Shown here piece by piece: positions 8,977-17,466 of a DNA stretch of 64,000 bases; the stretch's first letter is position 1; each line of letters begins with the position of its first letter. A program made the translations under genes and the position numbers. Origin of the DNA: Granulosicoccaceae bacterium (GTDB taxonomy: Bacteria; Pseudomonadota; Gammaproteobacteria; Granulosicoccales; Granulosicoccaceae); NCBI GenBank assembly GCA_020629835.1, contig JAHDCO010000016.1:1-64000 (forward strand). The letters are read 5' to 3'. Under the pieces are notes generated by a model. The model did no database searches. It was given only the letters and a program-made list of their open reading frames with translations, and was not told the DNA's origin.

Positions 8977-11421
8977 TCAGCCTCGCATCAACGCACCTTC
9001 AGGATCATAAAGCGCACCGGTTAGCACTTGAGCCTTACGCATCTCTCCGAGTATTTCCACCTCAAGTTCAGAACCGGCAACGGCGTGTTCCATGGACACA
9101 TAACCCATCGCCATCGAGCGCTGTACTCGATGCGCATAGCCTCCGGAACAGACATACCCAACCGCTTCTCCATCCTTAAGAATGGCCTCATCCAGCGTCA
9201 CGTCAATAGGCGTATCGATACTCAAGGTGACAAGCTTGCGCTGAACACCGTTATCGGCGAATTGTTGCGTGGCGGCCTTACCCACAAAGTCTTTGTTCCA
9301 ATCGATAAACACATCCAAACCAGACTCTATGGCGTTGAAGTCTGGCCTGAATTCCAGCCCCCAGGCGCCCCAGGCTTTCTCAAGTCTTAAGCTCATCAGT
9401 GCTCGGTTGCCATACCATCGGTAGTCATACGCCTTGCCCGCAGCTTCGATAGCTTCGGATAGCGCGATCAAATATTGGGGACGACAGTAAATCTCATAGC
9501 CCAGTTCGCCTGAGAAACTTAAGCGATTCAATAACACCGGTACACCACCAACAAACGTTTGCCGGGTATCCCGAAACTTAAACGCATCGTTGGAAACATC
9601 ATCTCGAGTAATACGCTGTAACAAGTCGCGAGAACGGGGTCCGGATAAAGCAACTCCATGCCAATCAGCGGTTTGATTTTCGTGCGTCACGTCTTCGGGT
9701 AAGGTTTTCGCAAACCAGCGGCTGTGTGCATCCTGCATTGCGCCTGAACCGAACAGCATGAAGTTCTCATCGTCGTAACACGCGATGGTGAGGTCCCCAT
9801 ACAAGCGACCTTTTTCGGTCAACATGGGCGTCAGCGCTATACGCCCAGGCGCCGGTACATGCCCCGCCATGGTTTTATCTAACCAGGCTCTGGCACCGGC
9901 ACCGGTAATCGCGTGCTTTGCAAAGTTAGCCAGCTCGATACCCGCAACCGACTCACTGACCGCTTTAACCTCACGTGCCACATAGTCGTGAGAACGGTTG
10001 CGCTCGAATGTGGGATCTTCCCAGGCATCCTCAGGGCTATCGGCAAACCATAAGGCATGCTCCAAGCCAAAGGCCTGACCCATTCTGGCACCTCCAGCAA
10101 TCAATCGATCATGCAAAGCCGTGGTTTGCTGCTTCCGACCGGCTGGCAAGGTTTCGTTAGGGAAGGTCATGACAAACCGTCGTTGGTAGTTTTCAGTGGA
10201 TTTAACCGTGCCCCAGTCCGGCGTTGCCCAACTGCCGTACCGAGCAACATCCATTGCCCATACGTCAATGGACGGTTCACCATCAATCATCCATTCCGCC
10301 ATGGTTAGCCCAACCCCACCGCCTTGACAAAACCCTGCCATGACACCGACGGCACACCAGTAGTTATGCATGCCCGGGACAGGGCCAATCATTGGATTGC
10401 CATCGGGACCAAACGTAAATGGCCCATTGATGGTTTGACGAATGCCGGCTTCGGCTAACGCCGGGATACGTTCAAAGCCCAACTCCAAGCGATCGGCAAT
10501 ATTCTCAAGTTTTGGATTCAACAACTCATGACCGAAATCCCACGGTGTGCCACCTACACTCCACGGGGTACCTTTCTCCTCGTAAGTACCCAACAACATG
10601 CCATCACGCTCCTGGCGAAAATAAATGTTGGCTTCGTAGTCGATGCCGCAGGGTAGGCGAGAGCCAAAGTTTTTAACTTCATCGATGGTATCGGTCAGTA
10701 AATAATGATGTTCCATCGGTTGTACGGGTAATTGCAGGCCGGACAAATGACCCACTTCTCTTGCCCACAAACCACCACAGTTCACGATGTACTCAGCATT
10801 TATAACGCCCTTGGGAGTCGTTACATCCCACGTCCCGTTTGCGCGTTGCTCGGTTTTGGTTGCGGGTGTATGCGTAAAGTATCGCCCACCGTAATGTCGG
10901 GCCGCTTTGGCAAACGCGTAGGTGGTACCTGAGGGGTCCAGGTCTCCATCCTGGTCATCCCAAAGGGCTGCGTAGTAGTGTTTTGGATCGATCAATGGAT
11001 GCCGTTCAGCGACTTCTTTGGGGGAAATAAATTCCTGACTTAACCCCATGTAACGCGCTTTAGAACGTTCACGCTTCAGATAGTCGTACCAGGTTTTGTT
11101 AGACGCTAAATAAAAGCCACCGGTTAAATGTAAGCCCAGTGATTGGCCAGACAGCTCTTCAATTTCTTTGTAAAGACTGATGGTGTAGCTTTGCAATCGA
11201 GAGATGTTTGGGTCGGAACTGATGGTATGTATCTGCCCCGCCGCATGCCAACTCGAGCCTGATGTCAGTTCGTCACGCTCAAGTAACACGGTATCTTTCC
11301 AACCGAATTTGGTTAGATGGTAAAGGATGGAACATCCCACAACACCGCCACCGATGATGACGACTTTTGCGTGTGATGGCAGTGCGTCTTTTACCGCACC
11401 TTCTTTGACAAATTCTGGCAT
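8977..11421 (-). CDS. dimethylglycine/sarcosine dehydrogenase-like FAD and GcvT-fold protein
   Basis: 814 residues. The N-terminal DAO-type FAD domain has GGGVVG in the dinucleotide-binding loop (about 24-29). The SGSSWHAAG motif places His59 where mitochondrial DMGDH and SARDH bind FAD covalently. The C-terminal half (about 440-810) is a GcvT-like folate domain with the GELGYEIY motif. Such enzymes oxidatively demethylate N-methylated glycines and hand the one-carbon unit to tetrahydrofolate. It lies 129 bases downstream of the MttB-family gene on the same strand, so the pair probably works on one methylated amine. It is one of three such paralogues here (also 22063-24474 and 42851-45283). 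The exact substrate is not readable. Confidence 0.88.
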   Translation of the reverse strand: MPEFVKEGAVKDALPSHAKVVIIGGGVVGCSILYHLTKFGWKDTVLLERDELTSGSSWHAAGQIHTISSDPNISRLQSYTISLYKEIEELSGQSLGLHLTGGFYLASNKTWYDYLKRERSKARYMGLSQEFISPKEVAERHPLIDPKHYYAALWDDQDGDLDPSGTTYAFAKAARHYGGRYFTHTPATKTEQRANGTWDVTTPKGVINAEYIVNCGGLWAREVGHLSGLQLPVQPMEHHYLLTDTIDEVKNFGSRLPCGIDYEANIYFRQERDGMLLGTYEEKGTPWSVGGTPWDFGHELLNPKLENIADRLELGFERIPALAEAGIRQTINGPFTFGPDGNPMIGPVPGMHNYWCAVGVMAGFCQGGGVGLTMAEWMIDGEPSIDVWAMDVARYGSWATPDWGTVKSTENYQRRFVMTFPNETLPAGRKQQTTALHDRLIAGGARMGQAFGLEHALWFADSPEDAWEDPTFERNRSHDYVAREVKAVSESVAGIELANFAKHAITGAGARAWLDKTMAGHVPAPGRIALTPMLTEKGRLYGDLTIACYDDENFMLFGSGAMQDAHSRWFAKTLPEDVTHENQTADWHGVALSGPRSRDLLQRITRDDVSNDAFKFRDTRQTFVGGVPVLLNRLSFSGELGYEIYCRPQYLIALSEAIEAAGKAYDYRWYGNRALMSLRLEKAWGAWGLEFRPDFNAIESGLDVFIDWNKDFVGKAATQQFADNGVQRKLVTLSIDTPIDVTLDEAILKDGEAVGYVCSGGYAHRVQRSMAMGYVSMEHAVAGSELEVEILGEMRKAQVLTGALYDPEGALMRG

Positions 11422-11506
11422 GACGTTTCTCGTGTGTACTGCGTCGATTCTGTTAAACCGCTCGGCATGTCACCTTTTAAGCGACAGGTGCTGCATAAAA
11501 ACTATC

Positions 11507-11518
11507 TGACTTAAGTCA
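11507..11518. other. 12-bp palindrome between mttB-like and dehydrogenase genes
   Basis: TGACTTAAGTCA is a perfect 12-bp palindrome in the 129-base spacer, 86 bases upstream of the dehydrogenase start. It could be an operator for an internal promoter. It is short and I saw no second copy, so support is weak. Confidence 0.25.
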
Positions 11519-11550
11519 TGTTCTGGAATCCGGTTTTCAGGGGCGCATCT

Positions 11551-13071
11551 TCAATACCAGGCATCCGGCAACTCCTGCTTTCGTTTGGCAACGTACTCAT
11601 CCAGCGCTTCACGCACGCCCACATCCAATGCGGGTGTCTCATACTGTTCTAACATCGCGTTCCAGCGGTGATAGGCTCGTTCACGCATATCCATACTGCC
11701 TTTTTCTTCCCAACTTTCTACATTCTCACTGTCACTGAGTGCAGCTTCGTAAAATGCGTTTTGATAATTTCGCATGGTGTGAGCAGAACCTAGAAAGTGC
11801 CCGCCGGGTTCAACTTCGCTATACGCATCACGCGCCAGTTGTTCATCGTCGAGTTGCAAACCATCCATGATTTTTTGATAACTGCCCAATCGATCTGCAT
11901 CCATCACCAGTTTTTCATAGCCGGTCGTTAACCCGCCTTCCAACCAACCGGCAGCGTGTAACGTAAAGTTCGAACCTGCAAGTACCGTGGAGTGCATGGA
12001 GTCTGCGCTTTCGTAAGCTGCTTGCGCGTCTTCAATCTTTGATGCGCTCAGTGACCCACCACACCGTAACGGCAATCCCACACGACGAGCCAACTGACCA
12101 ATCACGTAGTTAGACACAACCGGTTCTGGCATACCGAATGTAGGTGCACCGGATTTTAAGCTCATGGACGATAAAAAATTGCCCATAACAAACGGCGCAC
12201 CCGGTTTGACTAGCTGCACGAACGCGCAACAAATCATGGACTCAGCCATGGCTTGTGCCACCGCCGCTGCAGTGGATACTGGGCCCATCGCTCCTGTGAG
12301 TATGAACGGGGTAACCACCATTGCCTGGCCACGTGATGAGTACACCTGTATGGCTTCGGTCACCACTTTGTCGATCAGCAGGGGAGAGTTGGTATTTACG
12401 TTGGCCATGATCACCACGTTGTTGTCCATGGTTTCTCGCCCATGGAGAATTTCAGCCATGTCAACGCTGTCCTGCGCACGACTCTTTTCAGTAATCGCAC
12501 CTAAGTGCGGCTTGTCACTGAGCGTCATGTGCGCGTACACCATATCGAAATGCCGCTTGGAAACCGGCACATCGGTGGGTTCAGTAATCACTAACCCACC
12601 GTGATGCAGGTTAGGGTGCATGTAGGTGAGCTTTACGAAGTTCTCTAGATCTTTAATCGTGCCGTAGCGACGCCCACCCTTTAGGTCACGAACAAATGGC
12701 GCACCGTATATGGGTGCGAACACCTGATTGGTTCCGCCAATAACCACGGACCGTTCGGGGTTGCGGGCTAACTGAGTAAATTCCCGTGGAGCTTTGGCGC
12801 ATTGCTCTCGAACCCATTGCGCATCAGCGAAGACTTTATCCCCGTCCATTTTTACGCCGGCTTGTTTCCAGATGCGAAGGGCTTCCGGATCATCCCGAAA
12901 CGCCATGCCAACGTTTTCCAGCATCCAATCAACCTGCGATTCAATGCGGACGAGTTGCTCTTCATCCAGAGGATCAAAAAAAGGTAACTGGCGTTTTATG
13001 TACGGTACCGCTGCGACTGGCCCACCTCGGGCGCTAACACCGGCGCTTCCTCGTCTGGATCGTCGAGCCAT
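11551..13071 (-). CDS. trimethylamine methyltransferase (MttB) family protein, non-pyrrolysine
   Basis: 506 residues matching the MttB/COG5598 family along its length, including FAPIYGAPFV near 117, TGAMGPVSTAAAVAQ near 260 and PGGHFLGSAHTMRNYQ near 430. The frame is uninterrupted with no in-frame TAG, so this is a non-pyrrolysine member. Characterised non-Pyl homologues demethylate quaternary amines such as glycine betaine or carnitine onto a corrinoid protein. No corrinoid protein or reactivator gene is visible in this window, so the methyl acceptor is unknown. It is first in an operon with the dehydrogenase at 8977-11421 and divergent from a LysR gene. Confidence 0.85.
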   Translation of the reverse strand: MARRSRRGSAGVSARGGPVAAVPYIKRQLPFFDPLDEEQLVRIESQVDWMLENVGMAFRDDPEALRIWKQAGVKMDGDKVFADAQWVREQCAKAPREFTQLARNPERSVVIGGTNQVFAPIYGAPFVRDLKGGRRYGTIKDLENFVKLTYMHPNLHHGGLVITEPTDVPVSKRHFDMVYAHMTLSDKPHLGAITEKSRAQDSVDMAEILHGRETMDNNVVIMANVNTNSPLLIDKVVTEAIQVYSSRGQAMVVTPFILTGAMGPVSTAAAVAQAMAESMICCAFVQLVKPGAPFVMGNFLSSMSLKSGAPTFGMPEPVVSNYVIGQLARRVGLPLRCGGSLSASKIEDAQAAYESADSMHSTVLAGSNFTLHAAGWLEGGLTTGYEKLVMDADRLGSYQKIMDGLQLDDEQLARDAYSEVEPGGHFLGSAHTMRNYQNAFYEAALSDSENVESWEEKGSMDMRERAYHRWNAMLEQYETPALDVGVREALDEYVAKRKQELPDAWY

Positions 13072-13150
13072 CGTATTTCCTGAGCGTATATCTGCAATGA
13101 ATACTAGCTCTGAAAAACGACGCTGTAACCTTGGTAAAAATCAATTGATA

Positions 13151-13169
13151 GCATAGACTGAGGCTATGC
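13151..13169. promoter_or_regulatory. inverted repeat over the LysR start codon
   Basis: GCATAG at 13151-13156 and CTATGC at 13164-13169 form a 6-bp inverted repeat that covers the LysR ATG at 13166. It lies in the divergent promoter region with the MttB-family gene and could be an autoregulatory site or a start-codon hairpin. The arms are short, so this is tentative. Confidence 0.3.
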
Positions 13170-14086
13170 GAAATACGCTCAAACTCATTGCGTCACCCAG
13201 AAACCTGTTTATCTTTGAGGCGTCGGCAAGGCTCGGGTCATTCACCTTGGCCGCCAACGAATTGGGGATGCAGCAGCCATCTGTCAGTGCATCGATTAAA
13301 CAACTGGAAGGATCACTCGGTGTGCGCTTGTTTGATCGTGGTCACAGGCAGGTGAAATTGACGAACGCCGGTTTACGTTTTTTTGCCGATGTATCCCAGG
13401 CGCTGCACGGGATAGAGAGTGCGGCCGAAGCGGTACATAACATGGGCAGCACAGATCACGTCACGCTAAATTCATCGTCGGCTTTTTCGTTTTATTGGTT
13501 AATGCCACGTTTACACTTATTTCGAGAAGCCCACCCGGGCATTGACCTGCGCTTGCAAAACAGCATTCACGATCCAAATTTGGACGTTGAAAACATCAGC
13601 ATTGCCATTCGCATTGGCAGTGGGGATTGGGCTGATTGCTTTGCTGCAAAAATTGCCGATGAAATCATTTACCCGGTTGCAAGCCCTCACGTAATGAAGT
13701 CGGCACAGAAGTTAAGCGCTGTACCTAACTTATTAAACGAGCGCTTGATTCACCTTGAAGAGCCGGTTCGAATCAGGCCAACCTGGAAGCAATGGTTCGC
13801 CTTCCACGGCGTGCAAAACGCACCGTTATCCGAAGGCATGCGATTTAATGATTACGCGCTGGTGTTACAAGCTGCGCAGAATGGTGAAGGGATTGCGTTT
13901 GGCTGGCACCATATTGTTCAGGCGATGCTCGATAAACAACTGCTTGCGGCCCGTGAAGAATGGGCCTGGGAAACCGGACGCGGTGTGTACCTGGTGTGGT
14001 CAAAGTCGCGGCCCCTGACACCTGAGGCAGAAACCGTTCGCGATTGGATCCTAAGTCAGCTTGCGCTAAATCAGCCGGCACACTAG
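13166..14086 (+). CDS. LysR-family transcriptional regulator
   Basis: 306 residues. The N-terminal winged helix-turn-helix contains SFTLAANELGMQQPSVSASI (about 28-47), followed by the LysR effector-binding domain (about 95-300). Its closest type is the GcvA/AmpR-like group. It is divergent from the MttB/dehydrogenase operon across a 94-base spacer, the classic arrangement for a LysR activator of the neighbouring operon. Its last codons lie within the first copy of a 17-bp tandem repeat. Confidence 0.88.
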   Translation: MRNTLKLIASPRNLFIFEASARLGSFTLAANELGMQQPSVSASIKQLEGSLGVRLFDRGHRQVKLTNAGLRFFADVSQALHGIESAAEAVHNMGSTDHVTLNSSSAFSFYWLMPRLHLFREAHPGIDLRLQNSIHDPNLDVENISIAIRIGSGDWADCFAAKIADEIIYPVASPHVMKSAQKLSAVPNLLNERLIHLEEPVRIRPTWKQWFAFHGVQNAPLSEGMRFNDYALVLQAAQNGEGIAFGWHHIVQAMLDKQLLAAREEWAWETGRGVYLVWSKSRPLTPEAETVRDWILSQLALNQPAH

Positions 14087-14138
14087 GTTAGCGATCACAC
14101 TAGATCAGCGATCACACTAAGTCAGCAATCACACTAAT
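14071..14138. repeat. four-copy 17-bp tandem repeat
   Basis: Units start at 14071, 14088, 14105 and 14122. Each contains CACACTA at a fixed offset (14079, 14096, 14113 and 14130), an exact 17-base period. The consensus is TCAGCGATCACACTAGN. Copy 1 spans the LysR stop codon and the other three lie in the spacer before the convergent GntR gene. Confidence 0.8.
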
Positions 14139-14188
14139 TGTGTGTAATCCGCGCTTTCTAGGTTGCCGATCTTATGGAGTAATCGCAT

Positions 14189-14917
14189 TCACTTCCAGCG
14201 CGCAACATAACGTGTTGTGGCTGGGTTAAACCAGGTTTTGGAATACTCCACGCATTGGTTTTTTTGGTCATAGCTTTTGCGCTCCACAAACCCCCAAATG
14301 GGTTTGTCTACGTCACTTCGCAGCGTATCCGGTAGCCAGTCCGGTACCGCTGCCACACTGACACTGTCTTCCACTTGGGAAATCCAAAAACCCAACGTAT
14401 TTTTGTAAAACCAGTACAACGAATCGTGCAGGTCTGACTTTTTCAGGGTCGGTAGCCACCCGCCATCAATCCACACTTCCTCTATGGCGGAGTCCGTGTT
14501 GTTGAGCCGCCGTAATCGGCGGATGCAATAGGCATCGCTGGAGCTTCCGATGGGCGCAAGATCAGCAGGCTTTGGCAAACTGGAGACCGATAACACCTCA
14601 GCAGTGGGTAAGCCACCGCCGGCAATCTGTTCCAGTCGAAAAAAGTCGTACACCGTTTTGGTGTCGCTCGATTGTTCATTCGGCCGATTGCGTACATAGT
14701 TGCCGGAGCCATGCTTTCGTTCCAGCAAACCCTTATCAGCTAAATCTTGTAGTGCTTTGCGTAAGGTTCCAACCGCAACGCCCAATGATTCAGCCATGAC
14801 ACGCTCAGCCGGCAGACGAGTGCCTTCGGTCAAAATGCCGGCTCGAATCTCTCTGGCAAGGGTCTCTGCCAACGCCACGTGCAGCGGTAGTTTGTTCGAA
14901 TTTAGGTCAGATTTCAT
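14189..14917 (-). CDS. GntR-family regulator with UTRA domain (HutC subfamily)
   Basis: 242 residues. The N-terminal GntR winged helix has LAREIRAGILTEGTRLPAER (about 14-33) and then SLGVAVGTLRKALQDL. A UTRA ligand-binding domain follows from about residue 90. It is divergent from the monooxygenase/flavin reductase/TRAP operon at 15027-20139 and probably represses that operon until its substrate or a catabolite binds. The shared spacer holds a palindrome and a direct repeat at 14978-14995. Confidence 0.88.
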   Translation of the reverse strand: MKSDLNSNKLPLHVALAETLAREIRAGILTEGTRLPAERVMAESLGVAVGTLRKALQDLADKGLLERKHGSGNYVRNRPNEQSSDTKTVYDFFRLEQIAGGGLPTAEVLSVSSLPKPADLAPIGSSSDAYCIRRLRRLNNTDSAIEEVWIDGGWLPTLKKSDLHDSLYWFYKNTLGFWISQVEDSVSVAAVPDWLPDTLRSDVDKPIWGFVERKSYDQKNQCVEYSKTWFNPATTRYVARWK

Positions 14918-14977
14918 AAAAAGCTTGCACGCTTAAGCTTGTGTTCTGTGGCATATCCGTTACACTACCCACTAAAT

Positions 14978-14995
14978 TGATTCACTAGTGATTCA
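14978..14995. promoter_or_regulatory. candidate GntR operator
   Basis: TGATTCA at 14978-14984 is repeated at 14989-14995, an 11-base period, and the overlap creates the palindrome TCACTAGTGA at 14982-14991. It lies in the divergent spacer 32 bases before the monooxygenase ATG, a good position for a repressor site. Confidence 0.4.
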
Positions 14996-15026
14996 TCACG
15001 AAAAACTGAGATTGGGTTCGCGTCCT

Positions 15027-16184
15027 ATGTCCATTGTTCCCGTACGCTCCAGCGATATCAGCTCGGCTGAGGTGTCGTGGTTTGCGCCGCTTTGCTCCGA
15101 CGATTACCGCTACCTGGGTTACCCGCAAGGGGAACTGCGTTCCTCGTGGGCCAATACATCTCAAGTGCTGCAAACCGCTGACAAGCTGGGTTTTAGAAAC
15201 ATACTGTGCCCATCATCCTATCAGGTTGGTCAAGACACCCTGAGCTTTGTAGCCGGCAACGCACCCCTGACCGAAAACATCAACATGCTGGCCGCGGTTC
15301 GCTGCGGTGAGATGCAACCGATCATGCTGGCGCGAACCATTGCAACACTTGATCACATGCTGCAGGGCCGTCTGACGATAAACATCATCTCCTCCGATTT
15401 TCCTGGTCAAAAAGAAGACAGCGCCTACCGCTATCAGCGCTCTCGAGAAGTGGTTGAAATTCTCAAACAAGCCTGGACGCAGGACGAGATAAATCACAAG
15501 GGCGAGGTCTACCAATTTGAAGGACTGACTACCGATCCGGTACGTCCTTATCAACAAAACGGTGGGCCACTGTTGTACTTCGGTGGCTATTCACCACCGG
15601 CGTTGGACTTATGCGGGGAGCATTGCGATGTCTATCTCATGTGGCCTGAGAAAAAAGACCAGTTAGCTGAGCGTATGAAGGCTGTTAATGAACGCGCCGA
15701 AGCGCATGGGAGAGTCATTGACTACGGCCTTCGGGTGCATGTGATTGTTCGTGATACTGAGAATGAAGCGAAAGAGTACGCCAGAGAACTGGTCTCTAAG
15801 CTGGACGATGATCAGGGACGCTTGATTCGAGAGCGAGCTTTGGATGCCACATCTCTGGGTGTGTCACATCAAGCGAAAAACCGCGAATTAGCCGATTTAG
15901 AAGGCTATGTCGAACCGCATTTGTGGACCGGCGTTGGACGGGCGCGATCCGGATGTGGCGCCGCGTTAGTCGGTTCCACCGATCAGGTGTTATCAGAAAT
16001 TGAAGAATACAAAAAGATGGGTATGCGGGCGTTTATTTTTTCCGGTTACCCGCATGTGGACGAATGCGAATCGTTTGGACAACGTGTGCTGCCACAACTG
16101 GAAACCTGTTCTTTACCGGTCGTGCAAGGTCGCGTGCCTGAGTCGGTACCAGCAACGCCGTTGGGCGTTGGTGAACGAAAGTAA
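15027..16184 (+). CDS. FMNH2-dependent monooxygenase, SsuD-like (luciferase-like superfamily)
   Basis: 385 residues from the ATG at 15027; an in-frame GTG at 14988 is less likely because it adds a poorly conserved tail. The TIM-barrel luciferase fold shows conserved segments near QPIMLARTIATLDHMLQGRL and a terminal SGYPHVDECESFGQRV stretch very like alkanesulfonate monooxygenase. These two-component enzymes use reduced FMN and O2 to cleave C-S or C-N bonds of small organic acids. The flavin reductase follows 11 bases later and a full TRAP transporter comes next, so one imported carboxylated or sulfonated substrate is probably oxidised here. Which substrate is unknown. Confidence 0.85.
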   Translation: MSIVPVRSSDISSAEVSWFAPLCSDDYRYLGYPQGELRSSWANTSQVLQTADKLGFRNILCPSSYQVGQDTLSFVAGNAPLTENINMLAAVRCGEMQPIMLARTIATLDHMLQGRLTINIISSDFPGQKEDSAYRYQRSREVVEILKQAWTQDEINHKGEVYQFEGLTTDPVRPYQQNGGPLLYFGGYSPPALDLCGEHCDVYLMWPEKKDQLAERMKAVNERAEAHGRVIDYGLRVHVIVRDTENEAKEYARELVSKLDDDQGRLIRERALDATSLGVSHQAKNRELADLEGYVEPHLWTGVGRARSGCGAALVGSTDQVLSEIEEYKKMGMRAFIFSGYPHVDECESFGQRVLPQLETCSLPVVQGRVPESVPATPLGVGERK

Positions 16185-16195
16185 TTAAAGAGACT

Positions 16196-16795
16196 GTGAT
16201 TGTGCAAAACCCAACCCCTTTTATTGATGGAAACCTGGCGGCTGCTACGAGCGCTTGTGCGCACGCTGAGTCACAGCGTGAGGTGCATACGATTTACACC
16301 GGACCTCAAAATACCACGGTAGATCTGGAACGCCAGTACCGTGATGCTCTTGGCCGATTCGCCACCGGAGTAACGGTCATAACAGCTAACACAGCGCATG
16401 GCCCGGTAGGTATCACCGTCAGCTCGTTTGCGTCGGTGTCGCTAAACCCCGCGTTGGTACTTTGGTCCATCGGTAAACAGTCGAATCGTTACAACATCTT
16501 TCGCGATGCTTCGCATTTCGCAATTCACGTGTTAGCCGAAGATCGATTCAGTGACGCTATGCACTTTGTCAAAGACGCCACCACGTTTGACCCCGCCACC
16601 TGGTCAATGAACGATGACGGGGTACCGGTTGCACACAATGCGCTGGCGCGATTCGAATGTGCCCGTGAAGCCGTTCACGATGGTGGGGATCACAGCATTA
16701 TCGTGGGTCGCGTGTTGCGATTTTCTCAAGGTGAGGGCAAGCCGCTCATCTATACTTCTGGAAAATTTGGTGGCTTCCAACCCAGCACCGTGTAA
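16196..16795 (+). CDS. flavin reductase, HpaC/DIM6-like
   Basis: 199 residues from a GTG start at 16196. The flavin-reductase-like core begins near residue 50 with RDALGRFATGVTVITA and continues with the GITVSSFASVSLNPALVLWSI signature. It would supply reduced FMN to the adjacent monooxygenase. The first 45 residues are not conserved in type, so a later start is possible, but I see no strong internal alternative. Confidence 0.87.
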   Translation: MIVQNPTPFIDGNLAAATSACAHAESQREVHTIYTGPQNTTVDLERQYRDALGRFATGVTVITANTAHGPVGITVSSFASVSLNPALVLWSIGKQSNRYNIFRDASHFAIHVLAEDRFSDAMHFVKDATTFDPATWSMNDDGVPVAHNALARFECAREAVHDGGDHSIIVGRVLRFSQGEGKPLIYTSGKFGGFQPSTV

Positions 16796-16860
16796 TGATC
16801 ATGCAGTACCGGATCCGGTCAAAATCTGAGACACATCAGAAAGGACCGTTGGAGGAGATG

Positions 16861-17466
16861 ATGAAAATTACGGTTGCGTTCTTGAACGTGCTCAGCCGGG
16901 TCAACGATGTACTGTTGGCACTTGGCCGCCGCATTGGCGTGGTTGCCATGGTGTTGATGGTGGCCGTAATCCTGCTGCAGATCTTCTTCCGATACGCTCT
17001 GAATAACGCATTGCCATGGCCGGAAGAGGCGGCGCGTGGCTTGATGATTTGGATGATGGCGCTGGTCGTACCAACGGCTTATCGCTACGCTGGCTTCGTG
17101 TCCATTGAGACTGTGCCAGACCTCATGCCAGCAAAGGTTCGCGCGTGGTTACTCTTCATCATTTTACTGCTGTGCACCCTGGTGCTCTGCATCATGCTTA
17201 ACCACGCCTGGGCGCATTTTTCCGCACCCTTACTGTTTGATTCCTCCGGCCTTAACCGCTTACTGCAAGACAGCGGCATCAACCAACTGCTCGGGACTGA
17301 ACTGCAATTTCGAACGGCGTATATCTACCTGGCCATGAGCGTTATGCTTGTGATCATGTTGCTTGTATCACTGGAACTCATCATTCGGCAATTGGCTGGA
17401 TTGATTTGGTCGCCGGATGTTGCACCTATCCCTGCAAAACCCAGCTTTATGGGAGGAGCAGACTGA
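16861..17466 (+). CDS. TRAP transporter small permease (DctQ)
   Basis: 201 residues with four hydrophobic segments. The start is the ATG at 16861 (ATG also at 16858), preceded by a strong GGAGGAG ribosome site at 16851-16857; an upstream in-frame ATG at 16795 lacks this. The stop TGA overlaps the DctM ATG by one base. Second TRAP system of the window, in the monooxygenase operon. Confidence 0.88.
   Translation: MKITVAFLNVLSRVNDVLLALGRRIGVVAMVLMVAVILLQIFFRYALNNALPWPEEAARGLMIWMMALVVPTAYRYAGFVSIETVPDLMPAKVRAWLLFIILLLCTLVLCIMLNHAWAHFSAPLLFDSSGLNRLLQDSGINQLLGTELQFRTAYIYLAMSVMLVIMLLVSLELIIRQLAGLIWSPDVAPIPAKPSFMGGAD

Noticed and set aside
12164-12604. Open reading frame of 146 codons on the plus strand
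   Set aside because: Antisense to the well-matched MttB-family gene and without recognisable domains.
11551-13071. Pyrrolysine-containing trimethylamine methyltransferase
   Set aside because: The frame has no in-frame TAG and no pyl genes are visible; the protein is a non-Pyl homologue.
14071-14138. CRISPR array
   Set aside because: Repeats are only 17 bp and directly abutting with no spacers; no cas gene is present.
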